Assembly: GCA_004322045.1 (NCBI GenBank)
Contig: SCRN01000049.1
Coordinates: 1-64,000, forward strand
From: Paraburkholderia sp.
GTDB lineage: Bacteria > Pseudomonadota > Gammaproteobacteria > Burkholderiales > Burkholderiaceae
Direction of reading: 5' to 3'
Length of the DNA: 64,000 nucleotides
Shown here: positions 8,641 to 17,335 of the stretch, in pieces
Position numbering within the stretch: position 1 is the stretch's first letter
How the letters are laid out: each line of letters starts with the position of its first letter
Program-made: the position numbers and the translations under genes
Notes under the pieces: generated by a model
The model's database searches: none
Seen by the model: only the letters and a program-made list of their open reading frames with translations
Told to the model about the DNA's origin: nothing

Positions 8641-9129
8641 TCATACCGGCATCCTCCGCGGCTCATGCCGCCCGCGAGGCGCATGCTTGAACCATGCTCT
8701 AGGCTCGTTTTCACGCGGAAAGCTATAAGGCGTATAGACCATGCAGGTCTGCCCCATATCCCGTAGAAAGCCCCACTCCTTCTTGTCGCAGGCACGGTGG
8801 GCGAACAACGTCCACACGCAACGGCCATGGCTATCCGCTGGGAGTTCGACGCGGTGAAACGTGTCACCCGTCAGTACGTTGCACCAACGGACCATGCGTA
8901 GTCGACCTCGCCTTCGTTCCCAATACCGCCCCGCGAGCACGATCGAAATGGCCCACGGCCACGGATGATCGTGGTATCTGCAGTCCGGGTCGCTCGCGAG
9001 AAACCGATGCAGATAGATGCGAACACCGAGCGCCGTGCAGAGGTAGTAGCGCTCGAGGTACGGCTTGCCCCGCGCGCCGATAATTCGACATGGCAGAAAT
9101 CCGGTTAACCAGTACAAGGTGCGTCGCAT
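8641..9129 (-). CDS. Cupin-like hypothetical protein
   Basis: 162 aa. The central part carries a histidine cluster in a beta-rich context (CRYHDHPWPWAISIVLAGRYWE) and a second one (GDTFHRVEL ... LFAHRA), the arrangement expected of a small cupin or metal-binding jelly roll. A GAGGTGGG motif precedes the ATG. It follows the 86-aa gene by 10 bases in the same direction. Such proteins occur as accessory genes in phages and integrative elements. Ligand and reaction are unknown. Confidence 0.65.
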   Translation of the reverse strand: MRRTLYWLTGFLPCRIIGARGKPYLERYYLCTALGVRIYLHRFLASDPDCRYHDHPWPWAISIVLAGRYWERRRGRLRMVRWCNVLTGDTFHRVELPADSHGRCVWTLFAHRACDKKEWGFLRDMGQTCMVYTPYSFPRENEPRAWFKHAPRGRHEPRRMPV

Positions 9130-9138
9130 TTTCCCACC

Positions 9139-9399
9139 TCAATGCAGAGTGTTGTTCGAGCGTGGCCAGTCCAAAATCCAGTCCGACTGCTGCCACAAGG
9201 CGTTCCGATACAAGATGCGTAGATGTGCGCGCCGCGTGAGACGACTCTCGCTAGTCCACACTTGTACTTCCCATCCGAGAAACTGTTCGCGGGCGCTCCC
9301 TATCGCGACAGCGGTCGACACCGTGTCGGCCACGAGCGTATGTAGCGTTTGCAGCTCGTTCGACGTTGGATAAGGCAACAACGACTTCATTTCCTGCAT
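9139..9399 (-). CDS. Hypothetical protein of the ICE accessory region
   Basis: 86 aa, rich in aromatic residues toward the end (LRILYRNALWQQSDWILDWPRS). AAGGAG lies six bases before the first ATG at 9399, which settles the start over a second ATG three codons later. It is closely followed by the cupin-like gene. I do not recognise the family; no membrane segment is visible. Confidence 0.6.
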   Translation of the reverse strand: MQEMKSLLPYPTSNELQTLHTLVADTVSTAVAIGSAREQFLGWEVQVWTSESRLTRRAHLRILYRNALWQQSDWILDWPRSNNTLH

Positions 9400-9503
9400 G
9401 ACGAACTCCTTGCAGGCGGGCGATCAATCGCGCCACGCCTGCAGACCATTACCGGGGACTTCTTCCGCTAACCAGTGAGCGCGATACTGACGCGCCCCTG
9501 GCG

Positions 9504-10097
9504 TTATTGCGCTACCTCCGTTTTGTCGTCGCTCGATGCGGCTTTCGAAGCGTCGTCTCCGCGTGAGTCAGCGCGCTGGTGCCGTCGCGCCGTTTGAGAG
9601 CGTGAGGCGCGAGGGCCCGCCGTAGCGGCCACCGACTCGGCCGGCGAATCGGTGTCGACATCTGTGGGGCCGACAGCTTCATTCGGCTTCGACGCCGTGT
9701 CGGCAGAATCTTCCGTCCGATGCTGGCGAGCTTGAAACACAACCTGCTCTACACGCACGAGATTGAGCGCAATCGAATCTGCGTCGATATGTATGCCAGA
9801 CTGTAGCTCGTTCTCCCGAGTGATCCAGGGATTCACGTAGAGATCCCCCTTAACGACAACACTTGCCCCCGTTTTGATGTGCTGCATCACCCGCTCCGTG
9901 TGCGGTTCGTTCCACACGGTCACATCGACCGGAAATGTCTTGTCGTCCTTCTGCTCAAGTGTTCCGTCTTCGAGTTTTCGGTACATCGCCGACATGACGC
10001 GCAGTTCGACGATGCGTTTCTTGCCGCCTGGCGTGTTGACTTGCTTCATCGTCGGCGAAGACAATACGTTGCCGACGAGTTCTGCGTAGATACTCAT
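9504..10097 (-). CDS. ssb: Single-stranded DNA-binding protein of the integrative element
   Basis: 197 aa. The N-terminal OB-fold region runs to about residue 125 (GKKRIVELRVMSAMYRKLED, VDVTVWNEPHTERVMQHIKTGASVVVKGDLYVNPW). A long acidic/Ser-Arg disordered tail follows. The tail lacks the classic DDIPF tip of housekeeping SSB. I chose ATG 10097 because the GGAG in GGTGGAGTG lies eight bases upstream; the GTG at 10106 overlaps that motif. ICEs of the PFGI-1/clc type encode such an SSB beside the replication genes, which matches the upstream neighbours. Confidence 0.85.
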   Translation of the reverse strand: MSIYAELVGNVLSSPTMKQVNTPGGKKRIVELRVMSAMYRKLEDGTLEQKDDKTFPVDVTVWNEPHTERVMQHIKTGASVVVKGDLYVNPWITRENELQSGIHIDADSIALNLVRVEQVVFQARQHRTEDSADTASKPNEAVGPTDVDTDSPAESVAATAGPRASRSQTARRHQRADSRGDDASKAASSDDKTEVAQ

Positions 10098-10268
10098 TTC
10101 AGTCACTCCACCTCAACGTCGCAGGCGCCGCCCATCGAAACGTAAGCAGCGCCACGACCTCAGTTTGCCCTGGAGTAAGTTCGCGCTGGGTCGCCTCCCT
10201 GCGTCGGGTGGCTTTCTCATTTCTAACGACTGTTCAGCGTCTGAACAGCCCCGCGGTTAAGGCCCGCA

Positions 10269-10754
10269 TCAATTCCGTCCGCTTTCGTTTTTTCGACGCT
10301 CCCCCGAACCAACATCGTCGCTCGGCTTAACCGAGCCCCGGATCAGGAACGCTTCTATCTGTGTCGCGGCATAGCGAAAGATCGCCTCGGTCGCATTCAG
10401 CTCCATCGCTCTCGCTTGACAGCGATCGACGTAGTGGATAACCGACGGGGGAGTCCGCGCCATGGATTGACGCACTCGCTCAAAGGACGTCACACGCGTG
10501 TCGCCCCGCAGGCGCCAGAAAAGCCGCAGACGCAACGCCCCGCTCGCCAAGTACGTGCGCCGCACCTGCAGCGTGGCAGGCAGCCTCGCCGCGTCGACGT
10601 CGTTTGCCAGCAGCGTCATCTCAGCCCCCGCTTGGTTCGCCATAGTGCGATAGCGAGCCAGCAACAACCGGAACGCGGCGCGGCCCGTCAGTCGCCGGAC
10701 GTCCCACAAGGCAGCGTCGCCCATCCCGGCTTGCGAATCGCTCATTGCCGCCAT
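10269..10754 (-). CDS. DUF3158-type ICE protein
   Basis: 161 aa, mainly helical and basic (LTGRAAFRLLLARYRTMANQAGAEM, RRTYLASGALRLRLFWRLRG). Position and composition fit the DUF3158 proteins encoded between the PFL_4669-type gene and ssb in PFGI-1-like ICEs. The family is assigned mainly by synteny. GGAGG four bases before the ATG supports the start. Its molecular function is not established. Confidence 0.6.
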   Translation of the reverse strand: MAAMSDSQAGMGDAALWDVRRLTGRAAFRLLLARYRTMANQAGAEMTLLANDVDAARLPATLQVRRTYLASGALRLRLFWRLRGDTRVTSFERVRQSMARTPPSVIHYVDRCQARAMELNATEAIFRYAATQIEAFLIRGSVKPSDDVGSGERRKNESGRN

Positions 10755-11068
10755 GCAGCCTCCGTCGGGTCATCCATCGGACTTCTGCGCTTGCAGTTGT
10801 TAAGCCGCTGCCACTCCGAACGACAGTGCATTCGCCGCGTACGCCCCTTACCCTTAAGGCCTTTGAGACATCTGCCAAGGTGTCGACTGCTCGGCAACGA
10901 ATTGCCGCAGCCGCGGACGCGTTGCCGCACCGCCGTCGTCTCAGTCATCCCATCGTCACGATTAAGAGTTGACGCATGAGCAACCAGCCGCGGATACCCA
11001 CGGTTCGCTGACCGTCCACGCGCATCCAAAGCTTCTTCCGTAGCGGAAGCGTCATACACGCAAGTCAT
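10742..11068 (-). CDS. Possible small linker protein of the ICE module
   Basis: 108 aa, cysteine- and arginine-rich, no recognised domain. Its ATG overlaps the stop of the upstream PFL_4669-type gene (ATGA) and its stop lies 13 bases inside the next gene, a spacing typical of translationally coupled operons. The protein sequence itself is not convincing (few hydrophobic core patterns), so this may be an untranslated spacer that happens to be open. An internal ATG (MTETTAVRQRVRG) is an alternative start. Confidence 0.35.
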   Translation of the reverse strand: MTCVYDASATEEALDARGRSANRGYPRLVAHASTLNRDDGMTETTAVRQRVRGCGNSLPSSRHLGRCLKGLKGKGRTRRMHCRSEWQRLNNCKRRSPMDDPTEAAWRQ

Positions 11069-12147
11069 TGCACAAGCGCGACAAGCGCCCCTTCCGCCTC
11101 TGACAATGGCACACCCAACAGCAGCTTCAACTCCGCCTCCGACGGTTGCGGCAGGCGTCGCTTGCTGTGCCGTGGCTGCTTCTCCAATGACAAGATCTCA
11201 CGCGGCAGAGGCCCCAACAGCGCCCTGAGTGCGTCAGCTCGCCGCACCGATTGATCGGCTGCGTTCGGTAGCAGATCCGAGCGTGAAAATTTCGCGAACT
11301 CTGGTCGGCTCAAGACGTTTTGCCAACGAACGGCAAAATGAAAGACGGACAGACACTTATGCTTCACGCGCTGAACGCGCTCCCGTCCGTTCTCCGAGCC
11401 GACTAAGTCTCTAAGCACCGCGGACTTGGTGACACGAACGAGGAAGTCGACCTCGACAAGCAGTCCCGCGATCATGTAGCCATACGGCGATGCGAAGCCA
11501 AGAGCCACTTCGGCCGGCTCTCTCGACTGCAAGATGGTGTAGTCGAGTCCTTTCTGCCGCATGGCATCGAGCGCTGCAAGCGCCTGGCGCTGCTCGGACT
11601 CGATCGTTTGGCGCAGCGCAGAGATCCGCTCGTCGACCTCGACTAGGGCCCAGTCCGCGTATGGGTGGTCGTTCGCCGAAAGCGACCACAGTGCTCGCAA
11701 GGCTGCCGCGACTCGCTTGCCTCCGGCCATCGCATATCCCTTCTCACCGCGCTTCGGTACTCGTCCGAGGAATAACCGCATCGCATCGCGGGTGTGCAAT
11801 CGCATGCGATCGCCGCCCTCGCTCGACAGCTGCCCCATCCGAGACAGCTTCGACGCCTCCGACAGCGCGACGGACGCATCCGCCTCCTGACGAAGCAGGT
11901 GCAGTCCCCGCTCGCGCTCGAGCGCCTCCCATCGTTCGACATATCGCTGGTAACGCGAATAGAGGGGATGCGCCGGATCAGGGTCGTCGGATTCGATGAG
12001 CTCCGACAAAAGGACGCGCTCGGCATCCAGATCGACCGCGTCGTCCGATGCCACACCGTTGCGAGAAACACCAGGATCGGCGTCTGCAGGGTCAGCCACA
12101 CGGTTTGCGTTGGCGCTATCGGGTTTCGGGCGGGACAGAGTTGCCAT
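11065..12147 (-). CDS. PFL_4669-type (TIGR03761) integrating conjugative element protein
   Basis: 360 aa from the ATG at 12147, which has GGAGG five bases upstream; the longer upstream extension lies in another gene and is rejected. Conserved-looking core: DAMRLFLGRVPKRGEKGYAM, ALWSLSANDHPYADWALVEV, DYTILQSREPAEVALGFASP. Members of this family lie immediately downstream of STY4528-type replication proteins in PFGI-1-like ICEs, as here. They are thought to take part in element replication or maintenance. The gene overlaps the STY4528-type gene by 32 bases. Confidence 0.8.
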   Translation of the reverse strand: MATLSRPKPDSANANRVADPADADPGVSRNGVASDDAVDLDAERVLLSELIESDDPDPAHPLYSRYQRYVERWEALERERGLHLLRQEADASVALSEASKLSRMGQLSSEGGDRMRLHTRDAMRLFLGRVPKRGEKGYAMAGGKRVAAALRALWSLSANDHPYADWALVEVDERISALRQTIESEQRQALAALDAMRQKGLDYTILQSREPAEVALGFASPYGYMIAGLLVEVDFLVRVTKSAVLRDLVGSENGRERVQRVKHKCLSVFHFAVRWQNVLSRPEFAKFSRSDLLPNAADQSVRRADALRALLGPLPREILSLEKQPRHSKRRLPQPSEAELKLLLGVPLSEAEGALVALVQ

Positions 12148-13957
12148 CTTGGCCTCCGGGTCCATAAACGAGTCGGCTTGAAGAAGCGTCGACCGTCGAG
12201 GGGTTAACGTGGATAGGTGGTCGGGATGGACCCTGAGAACGCGCATGAATTGTTGTGCTGTGGGTGGGCAGCCAACGCCGGCGGAGGTCGTCGAGCAAAT
12301 TCGACAGCGCGGCCCTTCCCTCGCATGGCCCTGTGCCTTGCGTGCTCGATGGTTCGCCCCCCGGCTCGGGCGTAGCGTTGCGCCCTCTTGCAAGCCCCGC
12401 TATGAAGCGCGCTTCCTGGTCGCGCACCTGCACTGCGGTCAAGATGGCTCGTTCGCGACGTTCACGCTCCCGAAATGCTTTGCTAGGGACAAACGTACCC
12501 GCGCGGTAGCGCTCCAGTAGTGCGCCAACGTACGCCACCGGATGACGAACTAGTTGGTCACGGTCGCTACCGGCCATCTCGTCGACTATGAGCTGGCGAT
12601 CGACTGGAGGCAGATTGATGAGCTGCCGCATGACAGCGGCGCGCTCAGCCGCGGTAACAAAGTCGGGCCACTCGAGCGCTACATGCTCGCCTTGTCCAAG
12701 CGGCGATGCGAGTGAACGGCCTTCGGCCTCAGCCGTGTTCAGCATCTGAACAGGCGACGGCCCATGCCGCGGCGACTCCGTCCCACACGTGTCGGTTCCC
12801 CTCGGAGCCGCACTGCGCTCTACCGCCATCCCTGTAGCATCTGCAGCCAAGTGCGCCGCCAGCGCTCGGTCGCCTCGCAAACGTGCGAGCCCATCAGTAG
12901 TCGTAGGGGTGTTCGTAGTCGTAGTCGTATACGTGCGCGCGTTGGGAATGCACGAAAGCCGCTTACCGCTATGTACCAAACCCTCCGACTGCCATGCATT
13001 TTTCCCACCAACCAGTAGGTGGCCGGGGCGTGACCCAGTTGGAGTGTTTTGCACATTGTTCGCGCCGAATTCTCGCCGCGATACGACGCCGTCACCGGTG
13101 TTCAGACGCCGAACAGTGTTGGTCTCGACTATCGATGATCTGTTGCCCCCAGGTTCTAACGGCGTCGCCATATCGCGCGCGCATTCCGCGGGGCATTGAC
13201 CTCTCCCACCCAAATCACGTTCTATTACCGGTTCAAGGGAAACGAGCAAGCAATGCGGTTCGATCTGGCTGTATAGACGCTTGCAGCGACGGTGGACTTG
13301 GATCTCCTTGATTACTCCAAGCTCGCGGAGCCTATGCTTCGCGTTTTCAAGCTGCCGACGATTGAGTCCTAAGTCGCGCTTCCACTCTCGCGCCGTAACG
13401 GTGAACCAAAGCTCGTTGGACTCCAAAGCATGGCGCTGGAGCTGAATCATTCGCGAAAGCAGAAGCGCAGCATTGACGCCACCTGTGACGTCAACCAGCA
13501 CCCGGTGAAATGCTGTCGTCGGTCCAAGTACCTCGCGCATTGCGAAGTCGTGGTTTCGCATGAACTCAAATGACAACTGGATCGGCATACGCCCCGCAGT
13601 GACTCTGTCGAGTTCCGCAGACAACGTCAAGGTGTCCAGCCGATAAAAGAGCCTGGCGGGCTGGCCGCCGCGATGTTCTTCGATCAGTCGCAGCCGGCGC
13701 AGCCGTCGACGGGCGTTTTCTTGTTCCTCGCGCGTGAGCGCCGTTTCCACCTGCCACGCCGTGCGGGTCTTATGAATCCAGCCGAGCGTCTTCTCTACAT
13801 CGCGTCCGCGCCGTGTCCAATACACGAGTTGTGATAGCAGCAGCGCGTCCTTCGGATGTCCAGTGATCTGGCTGAGCCGAAGGGCAAATGCAATCGGGCG
13901 ATTCGCCTTAAGTAAGGCAATCGCTCGATTGAATGCGTCGCGATATCCACTGCTCAT
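12116..13957 (-). CDS. STY4528-type pathogenicity-island/ICE replication protein
   Basis: 613 aa. The N-terminal 270 residues contain two replication-initiator-like winged-helix regions (ALLLSQLVYWTRRGRDVEKTLGWIHKTR and ALLLSRMIQLQRHALESNELW ... NRRQLENAKHRLRELGVI). The C-terminal part is long and low in complexity, with a short threonine/asparagine tract (YTTTTTNTPTTTDG). This architecture and the position between small linker genes and the PFL_4669-type gene fit the STY4528 family. The likely role is replication of the excised circular element. Confidence 0.78.
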   Translation of the reverse strand: MSSGYRDAFNRAIALLKANRPIAFALRLSQITGHPKDALLLSQLVYWTRRGRDVEKTLGWIHKTRTAWQVETALTREEQENARRRLRRLRLIEEHRGGQPARLFYRLDTLTLSAELDRVTAGRMPIQLSFEFMRNHDFAMREVLGPTTAFHRVLVDVTGGVNAALLLSRMIQLQRHALESNELWFTVTAREWKRDLGLNRRQLENAKHRLRELGVIKEIQVHRRCKRLYSQIEPHCLLVSLEPVIERDLGGRGQCPAECARDMATPLEPGGNRSSIVETNTVRRLNTGDGVVSRREFGANNVQNTPTGSRPGHLLVGGKNAWQSEGLVHSGKRLSCIPNARTYTTTTTNTPTTTDGLARLRGDRALAAHLAADATGMAVERSAAPRGTDTCGTESPRHGPSPVQMLNTAEAEGRSLASPLGQGEHVALEWPDFVTAAERAAVMRQLINLPPVDRQLIVDEMAGSDRDQLVRHPVAYVGALLERYRAGTFVPSKAFRERERRERAILTAVQVRDQEARFIAGLARGRNATPEPGGEPSSTQGTGPCEGRAALSNLLDDLRRRWLPTHSTTIHARSQGPSRPPIHVNPSTVDASSSRLVYGPGGQDGNSVPPETR

Positions 13958-13987
13958 CGCCAGCCCCCACCGACAGGCAACTGCTAC

Positions 13988-14428
13988 TTAATGATTGGTC
14001 ATGTCCCCATATGCAACGCGCTGCTGGGACTGCTGCCTGAGAGCTGCGTCCAGCGCCGGCCAAACGAGGCGAAAATGCACCCGAGACACATTGCCGAACA
14101 GCTTCTCTTCAAGGAAACCAAGCCGTACCAGCTTGCGCCGAGTGGCATGCTGCTGCGCCGGCGAAAGACCTAGCCGGTGCGTCCACTCCGCTTCATCCAC
14201 GTCGAGCCAGTCACATCCTCGCTCCTGTTCGAGAGCGGAGAGCTCAGTCAGCATCGCCCCAGCGGATAGATCGCCGGCTACCTCCGCGAGGCAGCGATGA
14301 ATGGCGATCGGCCGGTCGATTACCGCGAGCAGATACTCCTGTTCGCCCGGGTCCATGCCGGGCTGGTCATCCCACGACTTGCCCGGCAATAGTTTCCCGA
14401 ACGGGTCCAAGCGCGTATCCCAAGTCAT
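13988..14428 (-). CDS. Small winged-helix-like ICE protein
   Basis: 146 aa. I start it at the ATG at 14428 because GAGGTG lies six bases upstream; earlier ATGs fall in the previous gene. The middle and end read as a winged helix (WLDVDEAEWTHRLGLSPAQQHATRRKLVRLGFLEEKLFGNVSRVHFRL), close in style to the DNA-binding modules of the STY4528-type neighbour. It lies 10 bases after the preceding gene and 30 before the replication gene. A replication or regulatory accessory role is inferred. Confidence 0.6.
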   Translation of the reverse strand: MTWDTRLDPFGKLLPGKSWDDQPGMDPGEQEYLLAVIDRPIAIHRCLAEVAGDLSAGAMLTELSALEQERGCDWLDVDEAEWTHRLGLSPAQQHATRRKLVRLGFLEEKLFGNVSRVHFRLVWPALDAALRQQSQQRVAYGDMTNH

Positions 14429-14438
14429 TTCGGTCACC

Positions 14439-14798
14439 TCAGTCGTCATAACGGGCATCCGCACCGTCAGTCTCATCGCCGTCGAGCCAAGTCCGGATCG
14501 CATTTGCGACCTGGTCTCCGCGGCCTTGCTCGCATGCTTTGGCCCAGTGCTCGAGCAGCCCTCGCTCGAGCTGCCGGTCCGGCCGCCGAGCTACCAACTG
14601 GCGATATGCGTGAGCGAATCGCCGCAAAGCGTCGCAAGAGCCCGTGACACTCTCGTATCGTTCCCTACCGATGCACGCGTCGAGCGTCACGGTCATCCCG
14701 CAATCCCGTGCTAGATCGAGCAAATCCTTACCGGCCTCCGCGCGTCCGCACTGGGACACTGCGTTACGCTGCGAGTCCCTACGTTGATTGCGTTGCAT
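14439..14798 (-). CDS. Hypothetical ICE protein, helical
   Basis: 119 aa from the ATG at 14798, selected because GGAGG lies seven bases upstream; the longer frame from 14912 overlaps the DUF2857-type gene. Mostly helical (AGKDLLDLARDCGMTVTLDACIGRERYESVTGSCDALRRFAHAYRQL) with an acidic end. The start lies 20 bases inside the upstream gene, so translation is probably coupled. I do not recognise the family. Confidence 0.6.
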   Translation of the reverse strand: MQRNQRRDSQRNAVSQCGRAEAGKDLLDLARDCGMTVTLDACIGRERYESVTGSCDALRRFAHAYRQLVARRPDRQLERGLLEHWAKACEQGRGDQVANAIRTWLDGDETDGADARYDD

Positions 14799-15495
14799 CT
14801 GCGAACCTCCACTGATTGGCGTTGGCTGCGAAGCAATCGGCCGACCGAGATTCGGCCGATTGCTCCCGGGTCGGTGGCATCGCTCGTGCAAACTGACCGG
14901 TTGCACGTTCACTCATTCGCTCGTCACCGATTCGTATCGCGGCGAATAGCGTGGCGAGCGTATGGCGACCTTCACAGCCTCTGTGAAGCTGGACGTACCG
15001 CTCCCGCTCGTCAAGCGATCTCCGGCTGAGGTCGCTCCAAATATCAAATACCCTTGCGAGTTCCGAATTGCCTAACGCCGACGGTTTTGCCGGTGGTGTG
15101 ACGCCCAGTTCACGACGCAATCTCTCGACGCGTGTGCGCGACACATGCCGAAAATAGATTTGGACCATTGCCGAGCTAGCCCGCGCGCAGACGAAGTAAT
15201 TTAAGAGCGAGTCTTCCCACCACTGGCGCTTGATGCCGGCGCAAGCCTGCGCGAGCGAGTTGATGTCCAGTTGCAGACGAACGGCGTTGACGGCCAGAAG
15301 CCGAGGAATAACCGTCTCGGCACGCGCGTCTGTGAGCACGTCCCGCACCGCGTCCGGGATCTCAAGCAACGGCGCGCTTGCCGCCGGTCGCCGAGCCGTC
15401 TGCTCGGCCGGCTTGTCGCGGGCCGACTCCATCAGCTCGTGCAGCACGGCACGCTGCAAACCCACGCCGATCAATGAACTAAGATTTGTACTCAC
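14779..15495 (-). CDS. DUF2857-type ICE protein
   Basis: 238 aa with a GTG start at 15495; GAGGA, formed by the end of parB, sits five bases upstream. The central helical region (DINSLAQACAGIKRQWWEDSLLNYFVCARASSAMVQIYFRHVSRTRVERLRRELGV) and the location directly after parB match DUF2857 proteins of PFGI-1/SPI-7-like elements. Function is not established; the domain looks like a helix-turn-helix bundle. Family assignment rests on synteny plus the central motif. Confidence 0.65.
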   Translation of the reverse strand: MSTNLSSLIGVGLQRAVLHELMESARDKPAEQTARRPAASAPLLEIPDAVRDVLTDARAETVIPRLLAVNAVRLQLDINSLAQACAGIKRQWWEDSLLNYFVCARASSAMVQIYFRHVSRTRVERLRRELGVTPPAKPSALGNSELARVFDIWSDLSRRSLDERERYVQLHRGCEGRHTLATLFAAIRIGDERMSERATGQFARAMPPTREQSAESRSADCFAANANQWRFADATQST

Positions 15496-15496
15496 G

Positions 15497-17335
15497 TCAT
15501 TCCTCTACCGCTTTTGTGTGGAGCTGCAAGACGTCGTCACCTACGCCTTGCTCCCGCCAAAACTGGTCGACAAACCGCGATCGATGCCGATCGCGGAATG
15601 CCCGCGCTGCGGCAAGCACCTCGAAGAAGAGCCCGCCGGGAACGTGATCGGGGTTCAGGAGTGCGCTCACAAGCAAATCGAAACGGTCACGAAGCAGCGG
15701 CTCGCCGATACCGGTTTCGCAGGCGCGAGCCCACGATTCGTCCGTTTCGATGATTCGGGCGAAGCTCCCATCAGGAACCACGGCCAGGCCCGCCGGCGTG
15801 TTTTGCTGCGATAGGTTCGCAAGCCACCACCAACCGTGATAGCGGTGGCGAGCCGTATCGTCCCGGGTCGCAGCCAGGTCAAGCGGAGCACCGTCAGGTA
15901 ACTCGGGAGGTTCAACCATGAACCCGTAGGGAAGCGGCGGTGCGGCACGTAGAGATCTGGTAAGCCCGCAGTGCTCCACAAACCGCGAGAGGGCTGCCCA
16001 CAAGCGCTCTTGCACCGACTCCATGGTTCCGGCCGGAGCCCCCGCCTGCGTAAGCGATTCATCATCCGATCGCTTAGCAGACGGATTTCGTGATGTCGGC
16101 GGCTGCTCGACACCGCCGACGTTACATGCCGATTGCGCTCGTTCGCGGTCCTGCCGGTCGTCGCGACGTGTATGGGTGTCCGGAGCCGCAAGTTCCTGCT
16201 CTGGAGCGTCGGGGAGGGACGGCCTATCAGCTTCAACTTCGCCGGATAACTGAGATCGGGTGCCAACGGAATCCGCACTTCCGTCGCTGCGCGTGCGGTG
16301 CCCCGGTTCAGTGCCGCTGCTAGGCGGCCCCTTCGCAAACAAGTTGCTCTGCTTTTGCGGTACCGCCGTGGCACGCAACTCGATAGCGCTAGCCTGGGGC
16401 ACCTTGTCGGCGACGCCAAGCATCGTTTCGAGGCCCGATCGGGTGACCAGCAGTTCCTCCGCAAGTCTCTGGTGGATCCCTTCGACGATCCGGTCAACGT
16501 CTAACGCGCCCTTGCGCTCCCAAGCAGCGCGCGCAGCTTCGAGTTCGGGCTCAACAAGGCGCTCCTGCACCCACGCATCGTCACGCCCGAACTTCACGGC
16601 CAGACGCGTAATGGCGCCGATTCGCGGCTGGATGCGCATCGCGACGTCGCGCCCAGTCAACAATGCTGCGGCCGGGCCGAGACCCTCCAGCCGCTCAACC
16701 GCGAACTTGAAAGTTGAAAGTAGGACGTGTCCAATCGATGTCCCTCCTTCGGAGAGAATCCTTGAAAACTCTCGGAGCGAAAGCGGCGCGCCAGCTTCGC
16801 GCTCGAGCTCGGCCTTGAGCTCGAGGTAACCCTTAGCCTTGTCCCAGAAACACAAGTCCGCCCGCTGATCGTTTTCCCGCAGGTGCGCGGCAAGTAACGT
16901 GGCTTCGCCCGGATAGTCAATGACGAGAAAGTCGCGATACAGGAACGCCGGATCCTTCGTCTCGTCGTACAAGGCTTGAGCCGCCAAGAGCCGCGTGTTG
17001 CCTCCCTTCGCCACCACATAGCGAGCCGTGTTCGGGCGCTTGGTCACGGTGACTATCTGTTCGATTCCGTTGAGTCGAATCGACTCTTTGAGTTCGACGA
17101 TGCGCTCGTGGGTCGCCTGGCGAGGATTGCGCTCGTATGTGCCGACATCGGTAACTTTCAACCTAATGGTCGACGTAAGCACCGGCGATGAACCGGTCGA
17201 CGGAGTTTTACCGCCCTCGCCCGCACTCCATCCAGGCGCTTTGGCGTCGAGTCGCGCCGAGGCGTGATCAAGCCGCTTCCTGGTCAGCTCCTGAATTTCG
17301 GCCGCAGTCATCTTGGAGCGCGAGGGAGCCGTCAT
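15497..17335 (-). CDS. parB: ParB-family partition protein of the integrative element
   Basis: 612 aa, larger than chromosomal ParB (about 300). A ParB/sulfiredoxin-like nuclease domain appears near residues 55-170 (DVGTYERNPRQATHERIVELKESIRLNGIEQIVTVTKR ... VVAKGGNTRLLAAQAL). A helix-turn-helix region follows (APLSLREFSRILSEGGTSIGHVLLSTFKFAVERL) and then a long variable C-terminal half. This layout matches the ICE ParB family typified by PFGI-1. Its ATG overlaps the parA stop (ATGA), so the pair is co-translated. With ParA it should stabilise the excised element. Confidence 0.88.
   Translation of the reverse strand: MTAPSRSKMTAAEIQELTRKRLDHASARLDAKAPGWSAGEGGKTPSTGSSPVLTSTIRLKVTDVGTYERNPRQATHERIVELKESIRLNGIEQIVTVTKRPNTARYVVAKGGNTRLLAAQALYDETKDPAFLYRDFLVIDYPGEATLLAAHLRENDQRADLCFWDKAKGYLELKAELEREAGAPLSLREFSRILSEGGTSIGHVLLSTFKFAVERLEGLGPAAALLTGRDVAMRIQPRIGAITRLAVKFGRDDAWVQERLVEPELEAARAAWERKGALDVDRIVEGIHQRLAEELLVTRSGLETMLGVADKVPQASAIELRATAVPQKQSNLFAKGPPSSGTEPGHRTRSDGSADSVGTRSQLSGEVEADRPSLPDAPEQELAAPDTHTRRDDRQDRERAQSACNVGGVEQPPTSRNPSAKRSDDESLTQAGAPAGTMESVQERLWAALSRFVEHCGLTRSLRAAPPLPYGFMVEPPELPDGAPLDLAATRDDTARHRYHGWWWLANLSQQNTPAGLAVVPDGSFARIIETDESWARACETGIGEPLLRDRFDLLVSALLNPDHVPGGLFFEVLAAARAFRDRHRSRFVDQFWREQGVGDDVLQLHTKAVEE

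Noticed and set aside
12895-12940. Short GTAGTCGTAG-like direct repeats, considered as a CRISPR or tandem-repeat locus
   Set aside because: They encode the threonine-rich low-complexity tract of the STY4528-type protein; there are no spacers of constant length.
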